DNA of 63,446 bases, taken from Rickettsiales bacterium UBA2645 (GTDB lineage: Bacteria > Pseudomonadota > Alphaproteobacteria > Rickettsiales > UBA1997). Numbering within the stretch: position 1 is the stretch's first letter; each line of letters opens with the position of its first letter. The translations under genes were made by a program, and so were the position numbers. Under the pieces are notes generated by a model that was not told the origin of the DNA, ran no database searches, and worked only from the letters and a program-made list of their open reading frames with translations. Below, one piece after another: positions 45,010 to 53,835 of the stretch. The stretch lies in NCBI GenBank assembly GCA_002359655.1, contig DENL01000021.1:1-63446 (forward strand). The letters run 5' to 3'.

Positions 45010-45403
45010 AAGCCTTAGTTCTATTGACTCCAGATTAATTGACAAGAGGACAGAGAAGTTCGAAAATATTTTTTGCTTGCTGACAAAGATTGTCAAAATA
45101 CCCGGCAAGAAGTTTTGATTGTCGAAAGTTTAGAGGAAGTGAAGCTGGATAAAAAAGGCTGCGAGGTTGTTAAAGGAAAATGGTATGATCCTTACAGCGA
45201 CAAATACTTTAGCAATCCAGTTGACCTAGACATTGATCATTTTGTTACGCTTGGAGAAGTTGACAAAAGCGGTGGCCATGAGTGGCCAAAGTTGATGAAA
45301 GTGTAATCGCTCCAAGGGTGACAAAGACCCATCAGACTGGCTGCCGCCTAACAAGAAATATCAATGCGAATACATTAAGACTTGGCAGAAGGTTAAAACG
45401 TAG
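45010..45403 (+). pseudogene. HNH endonuclease family (DUF1524/GmrSD C-terminal-like) remnant
   Basis: One frame reads DCQNTRQEVLIVESLEEV, then GCEVVKGKWYDPYS and PVDLDIDHFVTLGE, where DIDH is the HNH-core motif of secreted DUF1524-type nucleases. It stops at 45304. The family's typical C-terminus continues in another frame (45308-45403: SKGDKDPSDWLPPNKKY, then CEYIKTWQKVKT). An internal deletion and frameshift therefore separate the two parts, and the N-terminal third is missing. The gene is dead. Confidence 0.7.
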
Positions 45404-45486
45404 TGGATGCTTAAGATGGACAAAAAGGAGAAAGATTTTATTAGCGTAAAAAACAAGGAATGCCTCATCAATAAACTCTATATGAT

Positions 45487-46539
45487 CTAAATGTTATCAG
45501 AATTTCTAAGCTTTGAAATTAGATTTTTTAGTTTTTCTAAGTCAGAAAATTTTATTGAGCCGCTAAAAAAAGTAATTTGTAGCCAGCTTCTTTCCTTTAA
45601 ATAGCTATTTTGATAGTGGACTAAAATTCCTTTGGATTCCAAGAACTTACCAAGCTCTTCTGATTGCCTAGCCTGATCAAATTGGATAGTGGTAATTGCG
45701 CATGATTTTACTTTTTCATTAATCATAATCTTGATTTTCTGCTGCTCTAGAAACTTAACCAAATCATCGTTTAGTTTTTTAATTTTTGGCATTTTATCTT
45801 CTTGCAACATCAATTCTAGCGAGGCATTCAAGGCATTTATCAAATTTGAAGAGAAGGTAAAAGGAATGCCATTTTTTGCGTGATAAAACCCAATATCAAG
45901 ATACTGAGGAATTGTGTTTTGAGGTTTTGGCTGATGATTATGTAAGACAATCGCAATGCCAGCTAGTGATTCCAATCCTTTGTTGCTAGAAGCTGAAGCT
46001 AAGTAAATTTTTGATAGATCAAGTTGATAAATACCAATTGAACTGACGCAATCGACACAAACTTTGGTATTTGTTTTACTAGCTATCGTTAAAATTTTCT
46101 CTAAATCGTTCATCATGCCAGTTGAGGTTTCGCAGTGAACAAAGCAAATCCAATCAACTTTTTTCTTCAGCAAGATTTCTGCGATTTCGTGATAATCAAA
46201 AACTTCTCCCCAATTTTTCTTTAAGTTATGGAATTTTAAATTGTGGCGCGTTGCTTGATTTATAAGTCTTTCTCCGAATTCTCCGTTAGAAATTATCAAG
46301 CCAAATTCGTTTTTTAGGGTCGACAAATTTGCTATAATTGCTTCATTAGCAAGACTTCCGCTGCCCATCATCAAAGTGGAATATTTTGCTTTGGTAATAA
46401 TTTTTAACTTGTTTTGCAGTTCATTTAGCAATTTAGAAAATTCAGGAGAGCGATGTGAGATTGCAGCTTTTTTAAAAGCCTTGGAAACCTTTGATGATAT
46501 CATTACAGGACCAGAAAGAAAGCTGATTGGTGTTTTCAT
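45487..46539 (-). CDS. Class V aminotransferase (PLP-dependent)
   Basis: The 350-residue fold-type I enzyme of the serine-pyruvate/AEP-transaminase branch opens with ISFLSGPVMISSKVSKAF. FVHCETSTGMMNDLEKI and VCVDCVSSIGIYQLDL supply the PLP-ring Asp, and SASSNKGL supplies the Schiff-base Lys. Its start overlaps the GNAT stop by ATGA. With PlsY and the GNAT gene it forms an operon that could attach amino or acyl groups to a lipid; the substrate is unknown. Confidence 0.75.
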   Translation of the reverse strand: MKTPISFLSGPVMISSKVSKAFKKAAISHRSPEFSKLLNELQNKLKIITKAKYSTLMMGSGSLANEAIIANLSTLKNEFGLIISNGEFGERLINQATRHNLKFHNLKKNWGEVFDYHEIAEILLKKKVDWICFVHCETSTGMMNDLEKILTIASKTNTKVCVDCVSSIGIYQLDLSKIYLASASSNKGLESLAGIAIVLHNHQPKPQNTIPQYLDIGFYHAKNGIPFTFSSNLINALNASLELMLQEDKMPKIKKLNDDLVKFLEQQKIKIMINEKVKSCAITTIQFDQARQSEELGKFLESKGILVHYQNSYLKERSWLQITFFSGSIKFSDLEKLKNLISKLRNSDNI

Positions 46540-47054
46540 ATCTTAAGCGCAATTGTTTCGTGAGTTATAAACATTGGTTGGAACTTAGCTTTTTCGTCAC
46601 CAACCAAATGAGCAAAAGGAACAAAACCGATATGTTTATATAGTTTTTCTTGTTTTGTGGTTCCTGATATCAAGGCGATGTCGCAATCTTGTTTCAGAAC
46701 ATATTGCATCAGTTGCAGCGCAATTTGGAGGAATATTTTACCGCCACGATATTCTTTTTTGACGCTAAGAAGCCTTAATTCGCAAGGTTTGGTCTTGCCA
46801 TGCGGAAAATATGAATCGAGATTTGGCAATTTGTGATCAAGAGAAAATGGTCTTTGATTTCAGTAAGCAATCATCGCAATCAACTCGTTATCTTTTTTAC
46901 AGATGAAGTAGGTATTCTCGTGATGAAATTTATCTACAAGTCTACGCGATTCGTTTTTTTGATGTTGCGGAATTTCTAAGGCAAATGTCTCGTAATTTAG
47001 ACAAAAGATTTGCTCAAACTCTTCTTCTGTGTTAGCTATTTTAAAGGTTAACAT
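46536..47054 (-). pseudogene. GNAT/FeeM-like acyltransferase interrupted by an opal codon
   Basis: One continuous frame encodes a 172-codon acyltransferase: FEQIFCLNYETFALEIPQHQ, RPFSLDHKLPNLDSYFP, ELRLLSVKKEYRGGKIFLQI, ISGTTKQEKLYKHIGFVPF. It has a TGA at 46862-46860, right after LIAMIAY. The second part lacks a convincing start of its own. The long-chain N-acyl-amino-acid synthase/autoinducer-synthase-like group is the best fit. A single base change would restore a sense codon, so inactivation is recent. Both ends overlap neighbours, so the operon is otherwise intact. Confidence 0.75.
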
Positions 47055-47640
47055 GTGCTTTCTTTAGGTGAGAAATTATTAACAAAATAATCGCAATAAA
47101 AATTGCCAGAATTGTGATCGAATCAAGAAAGAGTGGATAATGATTTATCAAGATTAAGCTGCCTAGTATTGTGGTTAACAAGCCTGCAGAAATACCAAGT
47201 TTCTGATTATGGGTAACTAGCAGTAGCAAGAAAAGAACACCTAAAGAAATCAGCAGAACCCAAAAATTTATCACAAAAATTATTGCGGTAAAAACAACCA
47301 CACCTTTGCCGCCTTTAAATTTAAGTTGCGCAGGAAATAAGTGACCGCATATCACAGCCATTGAACTTGAGAGAAAGAGAATGGAAAAATTTGTATCTGA
47401 CCTAAAAAAATAAATCGTTACACCAAGCGCTAAAACGGTTTTAAGAAAATCACCGATAAAAGTTATAATGAATCCTTTCTTGCCAAGAATTCTTCCGGCA
47501 TTTCTTGCGCCAACAGTTCCACTGTTAATATTTCTTATATCCAGATTACTGTATATCTTAACGAGATAGTATGCGCTACAAAAGCATCCCAGGAGATAAC
47601 TGTAAAAAATTACGCAAATTACATTGATGAAAAGTTCCAT
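47041..47640 (-). CDS. plsY: Glycerol-3-phosphate acyltransferase PlsY-like
   Basis: This is a 199-residue five-helix membrane protein. The PlsY signatures are YLLGCFCSAYYLVKI, INSGTVGARNAGRILGKKG (compare the usual S-G-N/T-x-GA-x-N motif), GHLFPAQLKFKGGKGV and the C-terminal helices. It transfers acyl groups from acyl phosphate to glycerol-3-phosphate. Whether it is the housekeeping copy or a specialised paralogue tied to the GNAT/aminotransferase operon cannot be decided here. Confidence 0.85.
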   Translation of the reverse strand: MELFINVICVIFYSYLLGCFCSAYYLVKIYSNLDIRNINSGTVGARNAGRILGKKGFIITFIGDFLKTVLALGVTIYFFRSDTNFSILFLSSSMAVICGHLFPAQLKFKGGKGVVVFTAIIFVINFWVLLISLGVLFLLLLVTHNQKLGISAGLLTTILGSLILINHYPLFLDSITILAIFIAIILLIISHLKKAHVNL

Positions 47641-47643
47641 ATT

Positions 47644-47991
47644 TTAGACCCCCAACTCCATGATTAAGTTAATAATCTTATCCTTAACTTTCTGATTTTT
47701 GATTTTTTCCATTACGTGTATTGCTTTAAGAGTTTTTAGATCTTTAGGCATCTCTGGATCTACCATAATACCCTCAAGTCCTTCAAAGAAAAAGTACGGC
47801 GACACTTTTAAGATTTTTGATATTTCATAAAGTCTGCTAGCCGATATACGATTCTCGCCACTCTCATATTTTTGAAGCTGCTGAAACGATATTTCTAAAT
47901 CATGTGATAATGAATATTGACTGATATTCAAAACCTTTCTGCGTAATCTTACTCTACTTCCAATATGTCGATCTATATGATTCATAATCAT
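47644..47991 (-). CDS. XRE-family helix-turn-helix regulator
   Basis: This is a 115-residue regulator. The HTH region is SRVRLRRKVLNISQYSLSHDLEISFQQLQKYESGENRISASRLYEISKIL (about residues 13-62), the typical alphaproteobacterial XRE form. A helical C-terminal tail follows. It is the first gene of the PlsY-GNAT-aminotransferase operon, three bases before plsY, and is divergent from a TetR gene across 79 bases. Confidence 0.85.
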   Translation of the reverse strand: MIMNHIDRHIGSRVRLRRKVLNISQYSLSHDLEISFQQLQKYESGENRISASRLYEISKILKVSPYFFFEGLEGIMVDPEMPKDLKTLKAIHVMEKIKNQKVKDKIINLIMELGV

Positions 47992-48036
47992 GAATTAGTT
48001 GTTGATTTAGAAAAAAATAAAAATTAATTTAACGGT

Positions 48037-48046
48037 GTTCAATTGA
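48037..48046. promoter_or_regulatory. Short palindrome between divergent XRE and TetR genes
   Basis: A perfect 10-base palindrome, ttcaattgaa, lies in the 79-base divergent promoter region, 24 bases before the TetR start. It is embedded in AT-rich sequence with a partial direct repeat (ttaacggtgtt and ttaaacagtgt). It is a candidate operator for either regulator, but short enough to occur by chance in this composition. Confidence 0.3.
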
Positions 48047-48070
48047 ATTAATTAAACAGTGTAAAATAAA

Positions 48071-48664
48071 ATGGCAAGAAGAAATGATCACACAAAAGAA
48101 GAGATCAGAGAGATGGTTATTCATGCTGGATCTGAGCTCATAAAGACATCAGGATTTTCTGCCTTCAGTACTCGCCAAATCGCGAAAGAAATCGGATATA
48201 CAGTTGGGACTCTTTATAATGTTTTTGATAGTTACGATGACATCGTTTTACATATTAACGCAGCAACACTTGAGGACATGAGAAAGTTCATTGAAGAGGG
48301 CTTGAATCCCAAGTTAAGAAACGTGAAAGCGATTAAGCAGCTTGCAAAACTGTACCTAGATTTTGCTCATAATAATCACAATAGATGGAGTGCCATATTT
48401 GAATATAACATACCATCTGAGTTAGATTTACCTGAACATTACAATCAAAAAGTAGAAAAACTTTTTAGTATTACCGAAAGCTTGTTGTCAGAATTTATCA
48501 GCAAAAAATCAGAAGCTTTAAAACATGCAAAAGTAATTTGGGCAAGTATTCACGGTATTTGCGTATTGAGTTTAACGCAAAAATTGAATGTTGCAGGAAC
48601 TGCATCTGTTGAAATTCTAACCAATTCTTTAATAGAAAATTATTTGCGAGGTATTGAAAAATGA
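48071..48664 (+). CDS. TetR/AcrR-family transcriptional regulator
   Basis: The 197-residue protein has the TetR HTH, GFSAFSTRQIAKEIGYTVGTLYNVFDSYDDI (about residues 27-57). The C-terminal ligand domain is of the WHG type (NHNRWSAIFEYNIP). It is the first gene of the eleven-gene lipid cluster and overlaps the lipase gene by ATGA, so it is likely to be the cluster's own regulator, perhaps sensing an acyl compound. Confidence 0.85.
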   Translation: MARRNDHTKEEIREMVIHAGSELIKTSGFSAFSTRQIAKEIGYTVGTLYNVFDSYDDIVLHINAATLEDMRKFIEEGLNPKLRNVKAIKQLAKLYLDFAHNNHNRWSAIFEYNIPSELDLPEHYNQKVEKLFSITESLLSEFISKKSEALKHAKVIWASIHGICVLSLTQKLNVAGTASVEILTNSLIENYLRGIEK

Positions 48665-49380
48665 TCCGCAAATTTTTCTCTATTTTAACATGTAATCTGT
48701 TTTTGGTTTCAAACACTGTTCAAGCTTCAGAACTCAAGAATGATGGTGATTATGTTATGATTTTGCACGGCATCGCAAGATCAAATAAGCATATGCAAAA
48801 ACTTGCCACCTACCTACAAAAAGATGGATTTGATGTGATCAATTTAAGTTACCCCTCCACGACTCATACAATTGAAGATCTGACAGAAATCATAAATAAA
48901 GAAATCTCCCAAAAAACTACCAAAGACAAACGAATACATTTCATTGGATATTCAATGGGCGGATTAATGGTTCGTGCATTAATCCATAAATATAACTACA
49001 AAAATCTTGGACGAGTTGTTCAGCTAGCGCCTCCAAATCAAGGTAGTGAAGTTGCAGATTTCGTGAAAAACTTTTGGCCTTACAAAAAGATATTTGGACC
49101 AGCTGGTCAGCAGTTAATTACTGATCAAAGTGCGTTAAAACATCTTTTTGGTGAAGTGAATTACGAGCTTGGGATTATTGCTGGAAATGCAACTATTGAT
49201 CCAATTTCATCGGTAATAATTCCTGGAGAGAATGATGGCAAGGTTGCAGTTGAAAGAACGAAATTAGAGGGAATGAAAGATCACGTTGTCGTCAGCGCAT
49301 CTCACACTTTCTTTCCATCAAACAAAGAAGTGCAAAACCAGACTTTATACTTCCTAAAAAACGGTAATTTTAAACATTAA
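48661..49380 (+). CDS. Secreted alpha/beta hydrolase, lipase-like
   Basis: This 239-residue protein has a signal peptide (about 1-20). An oxyanion HG motif lies in ILHGIARSNKHM, and the nucleophile elbow is GYSMGG (Ser near 102). The catalytic acid and His are probably in IPGENDGKVAV and VSASHTFF. It belongs to a periplasmic lipase/esterase-like group. It sits directly before the lysophospholipid transporter and Aas genes, which suggests it deacylates envelope lipids. Confidence 0.75.
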   Translation: MIRKFFSILTCNLFLVSNTVQASELKNDGDYVMILHGIARSNKHMQKLATYLQKDGFDVINLSYPSTTHTIEDLTEIINKEISQKTTKDKRIHFIGYSMGGLMVRALIHKYNYKNLGRVVQLAPPNQGSEVADFVKNFWPYKKIFGPAGQQLITDQSALKHLFGEVNYELGIIAGNATIDPISSVIIPGENDGKVAVERTKLEGMKDHVVVSASHTFFPSNKEVQNQTLYFLKNGNFKH

Positions 49381-49386
49381 TCAACT

Positions 49387-50682
49387 ATGAAAAACCAATC
49401 TCACTTACTCAATTCAAAAAGATTTTTACCGCTTTTTATTACCCAATTTTTTGGCGCTTTTAACGACAATGTTTTCAAAAACGCTTTTCTAATTTGGTTT
49501 ACTTATGACATCGCTACCAAATTGAATATGAACGCTCAGGCAATGGTGACAGTTGCTTCCGGTCTTTTTGTTTTGCCATTTTTTCTTTTTTCTGCACTTG
49601 CTGGTCAAGTTGCCGATAAATTCGAAAAATCAAAAATTACACGCATCGTAAAAATCGCTGAAATTTTGATCATGGCGTTTTCTTTCATCGGCTTTTATTT
49701 CGAAAATATTTACCTGCTTTTGTTCCTAGTTTTTTTGATGGGAATTCATTCAACATTTTTTGGCCCCATAAAATATAGCTTACTGCCTGAAACTTTAAAA
49801 GATGACGAATTAGTCAGCGGAAATGCTTTAATCGAAGGTGGAACTTTCTTAGCAATTTTGCTTGGTACTATTCTTGGTGGAGTTGTAATCAGATCACAAA
49901 ATGGCATCGAAATTGTTTGTGCATCTGTAGTTCTCTTTGCTATAATCGGCTATGTTGCCAGCCGCTTCATTCCACAAACCAAAATCAGCGATCCCGAACT
50001 AAAAATTAGTCTGAATATTTTTAGTCAAAGTTGGAAAATCATTAACTATGCCAAAAAAGAAAATACAGTTTGGCTCTCAATAATTGGCATTTCTTGGTTT
50101 TGGTTTATTGGCCTCACCTTCCTTTCTCAATTTCCGATTTACACAAAAAATATCATCAATGGCGATGAATTTATCGTCACACTTTTTCTTTCCATTTTTT
50201 CAGTCGGGATTGGTTTGGGATCAGTAATGTGTAATAAATTACTTAAAGGACAAATTAACGGAAGACTTGTTCCGCTTGGCTCAATTGGCATTTCTATTGG
50301 AATTTTATTTTTCTGTCTCGCCAGCAATCTTTATCAAACTCCAGAAAACATCATAGGTCTGGCAGAGTTTTTTTCTGCCTCTTATCACAGCTATTTTATC
50401 ACACTCAGCTTGCTTGCAATCGCTATCTTTTCCGGCATTTATATCGTGCCACTTTACGCAATAATGCAACATCGTTCCGATAATAAATATCTCTCGCGCA
50501 TTGTTGCCGCAAACAATGTTTTGAATTCGTTGTTCATGGTTGCATCGAGCTTTATAATCATCGCTTTGATCAAAGCGAATCTAACACTTCTACAAATCTT
50601 CCTCACGGTTGGAATTTTCAATATTTTTGTGTTTTTCTTCATCCGCAAAATTGTTAACCAAAATCTTAATCGCCATGTTTAA
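49387..50682 (+). CDS. MFS transporter, LplT-like (lysophospholipid flippase)
   Basis: The 431-residue protein has twelve hydrophobic segments and the N-terminal motif FITQFFGAFNDNVFKNAF, characteristic of the LplT group. It is followed, with an 8-base overlap, by the Aas-type gene. LplT-Aas pairs return lysophospholipids to the inner leaflet and re-acylate them. Function is inferred from the motif and the neighbour. Confidence 0.82.
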   Translation: MKNQSHLLNSKRFLPLFITQFFGAFNDNVFKNAFLIWFTYDIATKLNMNAQAMVTVASGLFVLPFFLFSALAGQVADKFEKSKITRIVKIAEILIMAFSFIGFYFENIYLLLFLVFLMGIHSTFFGPIKYSLLPETLKDDELVSGNALIEGGTFLAILLGTILGGVVIRSQNGIEIVCASVVLFAIIGYVASRFIPQTKISDPELKISLNIFSQSWKIINYAKKENTVWLSIIGISWFWFIGLTFLSQFPIYTKNIINGDEFIVTLFLSIFSVGIGLGSVMCNKLLKGQINGRLVPLGSIGISIGILFFCLASNLYQTPENIIGLAEFFSASYHSYFITLSLLAIAIFSGIYIVPLYAIMQHRSDNKYLSRIVAANNVLNSLFMVASSFIIIALIKANLTLLQIFLTVGIFNIFVFFFIRKIVNQNLNRHV

Positions 50683-52810
50683 AAACTTACTTCGCACTAC
50701 CTTAACCAAACTTTACAAAGTTGAAATCAAAGGTTTGGAAAACTACCAAAAAGCTGGAAATCGTGTTCTAATTGTTGCCAACCACTTATCATTTTTAGAT
50801 GCAATTTTGCTGGCAGTTTTTTTGCCAGACAAACCGATGTTCGCGGTTAATACTTTCATTTCTAGAAAATGGTGGATGAAGCCTTTTCTTGCTTTAGCAG
50901 ACACTTTTGCACTTGATCCAACTAATCCGATGGCAGTTAAAAGCCTGATTCATGAAATCAAAAAAGATAAGAAATGTGTAATTTTTCCTGAAGGAAGAAT
51001 TACTGTAACTGGTTCTTTGATGAAGATTTATGAAGGTCCGGGAATGATTGCTGACAAATCCGATGCAATAATTTTACCAATTCGTTTAGACGGCGCACAA
51101 TTTTCACCATTTTCGCGTTTGAAAGGTCGAGTCAAAATTCACACTTTCCCGAAAATCACGATCACAATTTTATCCCCGCAAAAATTTGATGTCGCAAAAG
51201 AAATTACTGGGAAAGATAGACGTGCTGCCAACGCTGATAAGCTTTACGACATTATGACAGAGATGTTGTTTGAAAGCTCAGATTACAAAAAAACTTTATT
51301 CTCTTCGTTGCTTGATGCCAAAAAAATCCACGGAAAAAATCATCCGATTATTGTCGATGTCGAACGTAAAGAACTCACTTACAAACAATTAATCACTCGT
51401 ATTTTTGTTCTTGGAAAACAAATAGCCAAAGAAACTTCAAAAGGAGAATATGTTGGTTTGATGTTACCAAATATGAATAGCAGCATTGTCACATTTTTTG
51501 CGATGCAATCAATAAATCGCGTGCCAGCAATGATCAATTTTTCAACTGGTGGTTCAAACTTTATCGCAGCTTGCCAAGTTGCTCAAATTAAAACCATTTT
51601 TACTGCTAAAAAATTTATCGAAGGCGCAAAGCTACAAAAACTTGTTGAAGCTGCAGAGAATGAAAAAATCAGAATAATTTATCTGGAAGAGACGGCCAAA
51701 AAAATCAGAAGTTTAGACAAAATTTGCGGACTTCTAAAAGCCAGTTTTGCCGAAAAATTTTACCAACCAACTTCTGCTAAAAATCCTGCTATAATTCTTT
51801 TTACTTCTGGTTCAGAAGGAACACCAAAAGGCGTAGTTTTGAGTCATGAGAATATTCAAGCCAATCGTTTTCAACTTGCGTCAAGAGTTGATTTTTCAAG
51901 CAAAGATACTGTCTTTAACGCCTTGCCAATTTTTCATTCTTTTGGTTTAACTGGCGGAACCTTATTGCCAATTTTAGCTGGCATTAAAACCTTCTTTTAT
52001 CCATCGCCTTTGCACTATCGCATTGTGCCAGAATTGGTTTACGACACCAATTCAACAATCATGTTTGGAACCAACACTTTTCTTTCAAACTACGCACGCT
52101 TCGCCAACGCTTACGATTTTTATTCAATTCGTTATGTCTTTGCTGGCGCTGAAAAACTTGATGAAGAAACAAGAAAAGTTTGGTCAGAAAAATTTGGCGT
52201 GAGAATTTTTGAAGGTTATGGTGCAACCGAAACCTCACCAGCGCTTTCAACTAACACACCAATGCATAATAAACCAGGAACCGTTGGTAGATTAATGCCA
52301 GGAATCAAAACCAAATTTGAAGAAATTCCCGGAATTTTGGATGGCAAAAAACTTTTGGTTTCTGGTCCTAACATAATGAAGGGCTATTTGTTGGCATCAA
52401 ACCCAGGCATTATCACGCCGCCTGAAAATGGCTGGTATGATACTGGTGACATCGTTGCAATTGACGACAAAGGTTACATTTCAATTAAAGGCCGCGCCAA
52501 ACGCTTTGCCAAAATCGCTGGCGAAATGGTTTCACTAACTGCAACTGAAGTTAATATCGCCAAAATCGATCCAAAATCAGCACACGCAATTGTGGCAATT
52601 CCAGATCCTAAAAAAGGCGAACAATTAATTTTAATGACCACCAGCCAAAGTTTGAAACGCACTGACATTTCTGCTTATTTCAAAGAAAATCAAATCACCG
52701 AATTGTCGGTTCCAAAAGAAATTATTGTTGTTGAAAAACTACCACTACTTGGAACTGGAAAAATCGATTATGTTACCGTGAAAAATTTCATCACAAATCA
52801 AACCACGTAA
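50675..52810 (+). CDS. aas: Acyltransferase/acyl-ACP synthetase, Aas type
   Basis: This 711-residue bifunctional protein has a PlsC-type acyltransferase domain (NHLSFLDAIL with the HX4D motif near residue 36, and FPEGRITVTGS). An AMP-binding ligase domain follows: ILFTSGSEGTPKGVVLSH, then FEGYGATETSPALS and GWYDTGDIVAIDDKG. It activates fatty acids and re-acylates lysophospholipids. ATG 50675 was chosen: it gives the PlsC start MFKNLLRTTL and only 8 bases of overlap with the LplT-like gene. Confidence 0.88.
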   Translation: MFKNLLRTTLTKLYKVEIKGLENYQKAGNRVLIVANHLSFLDAILLAVFLPDKPMFAVNTFISRKWWMKPFLALADTFALDPTNPMAVKSLIHEIKKDKKCVIFPEGRITVTGSLMKIYEGPGMIADKSDAIILPIRLDGAQFSPFSRLKGRVKIHTFPKITITILSPQKFDVAKEITGKDRRAANADKLYDIMTEMLFESSDYKKTLFSSLLDAKKIHGKNHPIIVDVERKELTYKQLITRIFVLGKQIAKETSKGEYVGLMLPNMNSSIVTFFAMQSINRVPAMINFSTGGSNFIAACQVAQIKTIFTAKKFIEGAKLQKLVEAAENEKIRIIYLEETAKKIRSLDKICGLLKASFAEKFYQPTSAKNPAIILFTSGSEGTPKGVVLSHENIQANRFQLASRVDFSSKDTVFNALPIFHSFGLTGGTLLPILAGIKTFFYPSPLHYRIVPELVYDTNSTIMFGTNTFLSNYARFANAYDFYSIRYVFAGAEKLDEETRKVWSEKFGVRIFEGYGATETSPALSTNTPMHNKPGTVGRLMPGIKTKFEEIPGILDGKKLLVSGPNIMKGYLLASNPGIITPPENGWYDTGDIVAIDDKGYISIKGRAKRFAKIAGEMVSLTATEVNIAKIDPKSAHAIVAIPDPKKGEQLILMTTSQSLKRTDISAYFKENQITELSVPKEIIVVEKLPLLGTGKIDYVTVKNFITNQTT

Positions 52811-52814
52811 AACC

Positions 52815-53831
52815 ATGACCAAACTCACCATATCAATTGCTGGAACTGGAATATATTTACCAGAAAAAATTATAACTTCTGAAGCTTTAGACCAAAAACT
52901 TGGTAAAGAATCAGGATGGGTTAGGAACAAATCTGGTCTAATAAAAAGACATTTTGCTTCAGACCATGAAACAACTTCTTTTATGGCGATGAAAGCAGCT
53001 ATTCAAGCTGTTGAGAATTCTGGCATTAAAATGAGTGATATTGATTGTATTATTAGTGCATCTGGAGGAATGGAACAGGCAATTCCAAGCACTTCTTCTA
53101 TAATTAGCAGAACTTTAGGATTAGAAAAATCCGGGATTACCACCTTTGATGTTAACAGTACCTGTTTGAGCTTTTTGTCAGCTTTGGATATAGCTTCATG
53201 CATGATTAAAGCTGGAAGGTTTAATCATGTTTTAATTGTTTCGAGCGAAATTCCATCACTTAGCATGAATTGGCGAGATATGGAAAGCTGTACTATTTTT
53301 GGAGATGGATCGGCTGCAGCAGTGGTTACAAATATTTCAGAAAAATCTAAAAATAATATTAAGGTCTTATCATCACATTTTGCAACTTATAGTGACGGAA
53401 TTGAACACTGTCAAATCAGCTCTGGTGGCACTAAGTTACATCCCAACAAAGGAGGAGATGACTATGCTAAATATGCCTTTTTTGAAATGAATGGAAAAGC
53501 AACTTATAAATTTACTGCAGAATTACTTCCAAAATTTCTAAAAAATTTATTCGATAAAGCTGGTCTAAAAATTTCTGACATTGATTTATTTATACCTCAT
53601 CAAGCAAGCAAATTAGCTATTCGCTACCTTCAGGATAGAATAAAAATTCCAGAAAAAAAGTTAATCAATATTTTTCCAGAAAATGGAAACCAAGTTGCAG
53701 CTTCAATCCCAAGTGCTTTGCATCACGCTTTTATAAACAATAAGATAAAAAACGGTGACAGAATTTTGCTTTTAGGCACCAGTGCCGGAATTTCTGTTGG
53801 TGGCATGTTGTTACAATATCAAACTGAATAG
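52815..53831 (+). CDS. 3-oxoacyl-ACP synthase III (FabH/OleA-like KAS III)
   Basis: This 338-residue thiolase-fold enzyme has the Cys-His-Asn triad: C117 in DVNSTCLSFLSALD, H262 in FIPHQASKLAI and N292 in ENGNQVAASIPS. It condenses an acyl thioester with a second thioester. The start is four bases after the aas stop. Its neighbours (adenylating enzyme, 3beta-HSD-like SDR) point to a specialised acyl condensation rather than housekeeping fatty-acid initiation, resembling OleA in role; that is inference. Confidence 0.85.
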   Translation: MTKLTISIAGTGIYLPEKIITSEALDQKLGKESGWVRNKSGLIKRHFASDHETTSFMAMKAAIQAVENSGIKMSDIDCIISASGGMEQAIPSTSSIISRTLGLEKSGITTFDVNSTCLSFLSALDIASCMIKAGRFNHVLIVSSEIPSLSMNWRDMESCTIFGDGSAAAVVTNISEKSKNNIKVLSSHFATYSDGIEHCQISSGGTKLHPNKGGDDYAKYAFFEMNGKATYKFTAELLPKFLKNLFDKAGLKISDIDLFIPHQASKLAIRYLQDRIKIPEKKLINIFPENGNQVAASIPSALHHAFINNKIKNGDRILLLGTSAGISVGGMLLQYQTE

Positions 53832-53835
53832 AGCC

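Noticed and set aside
46860..46862. TGA as selenocysteine or reassigned Trp in the GNAT gene
   Set aside because: The GNAT fold has no catalytic Cys here, no SECIS-like stem follows, and several other genes in the window end with TGA, so TGA is a normal stop.
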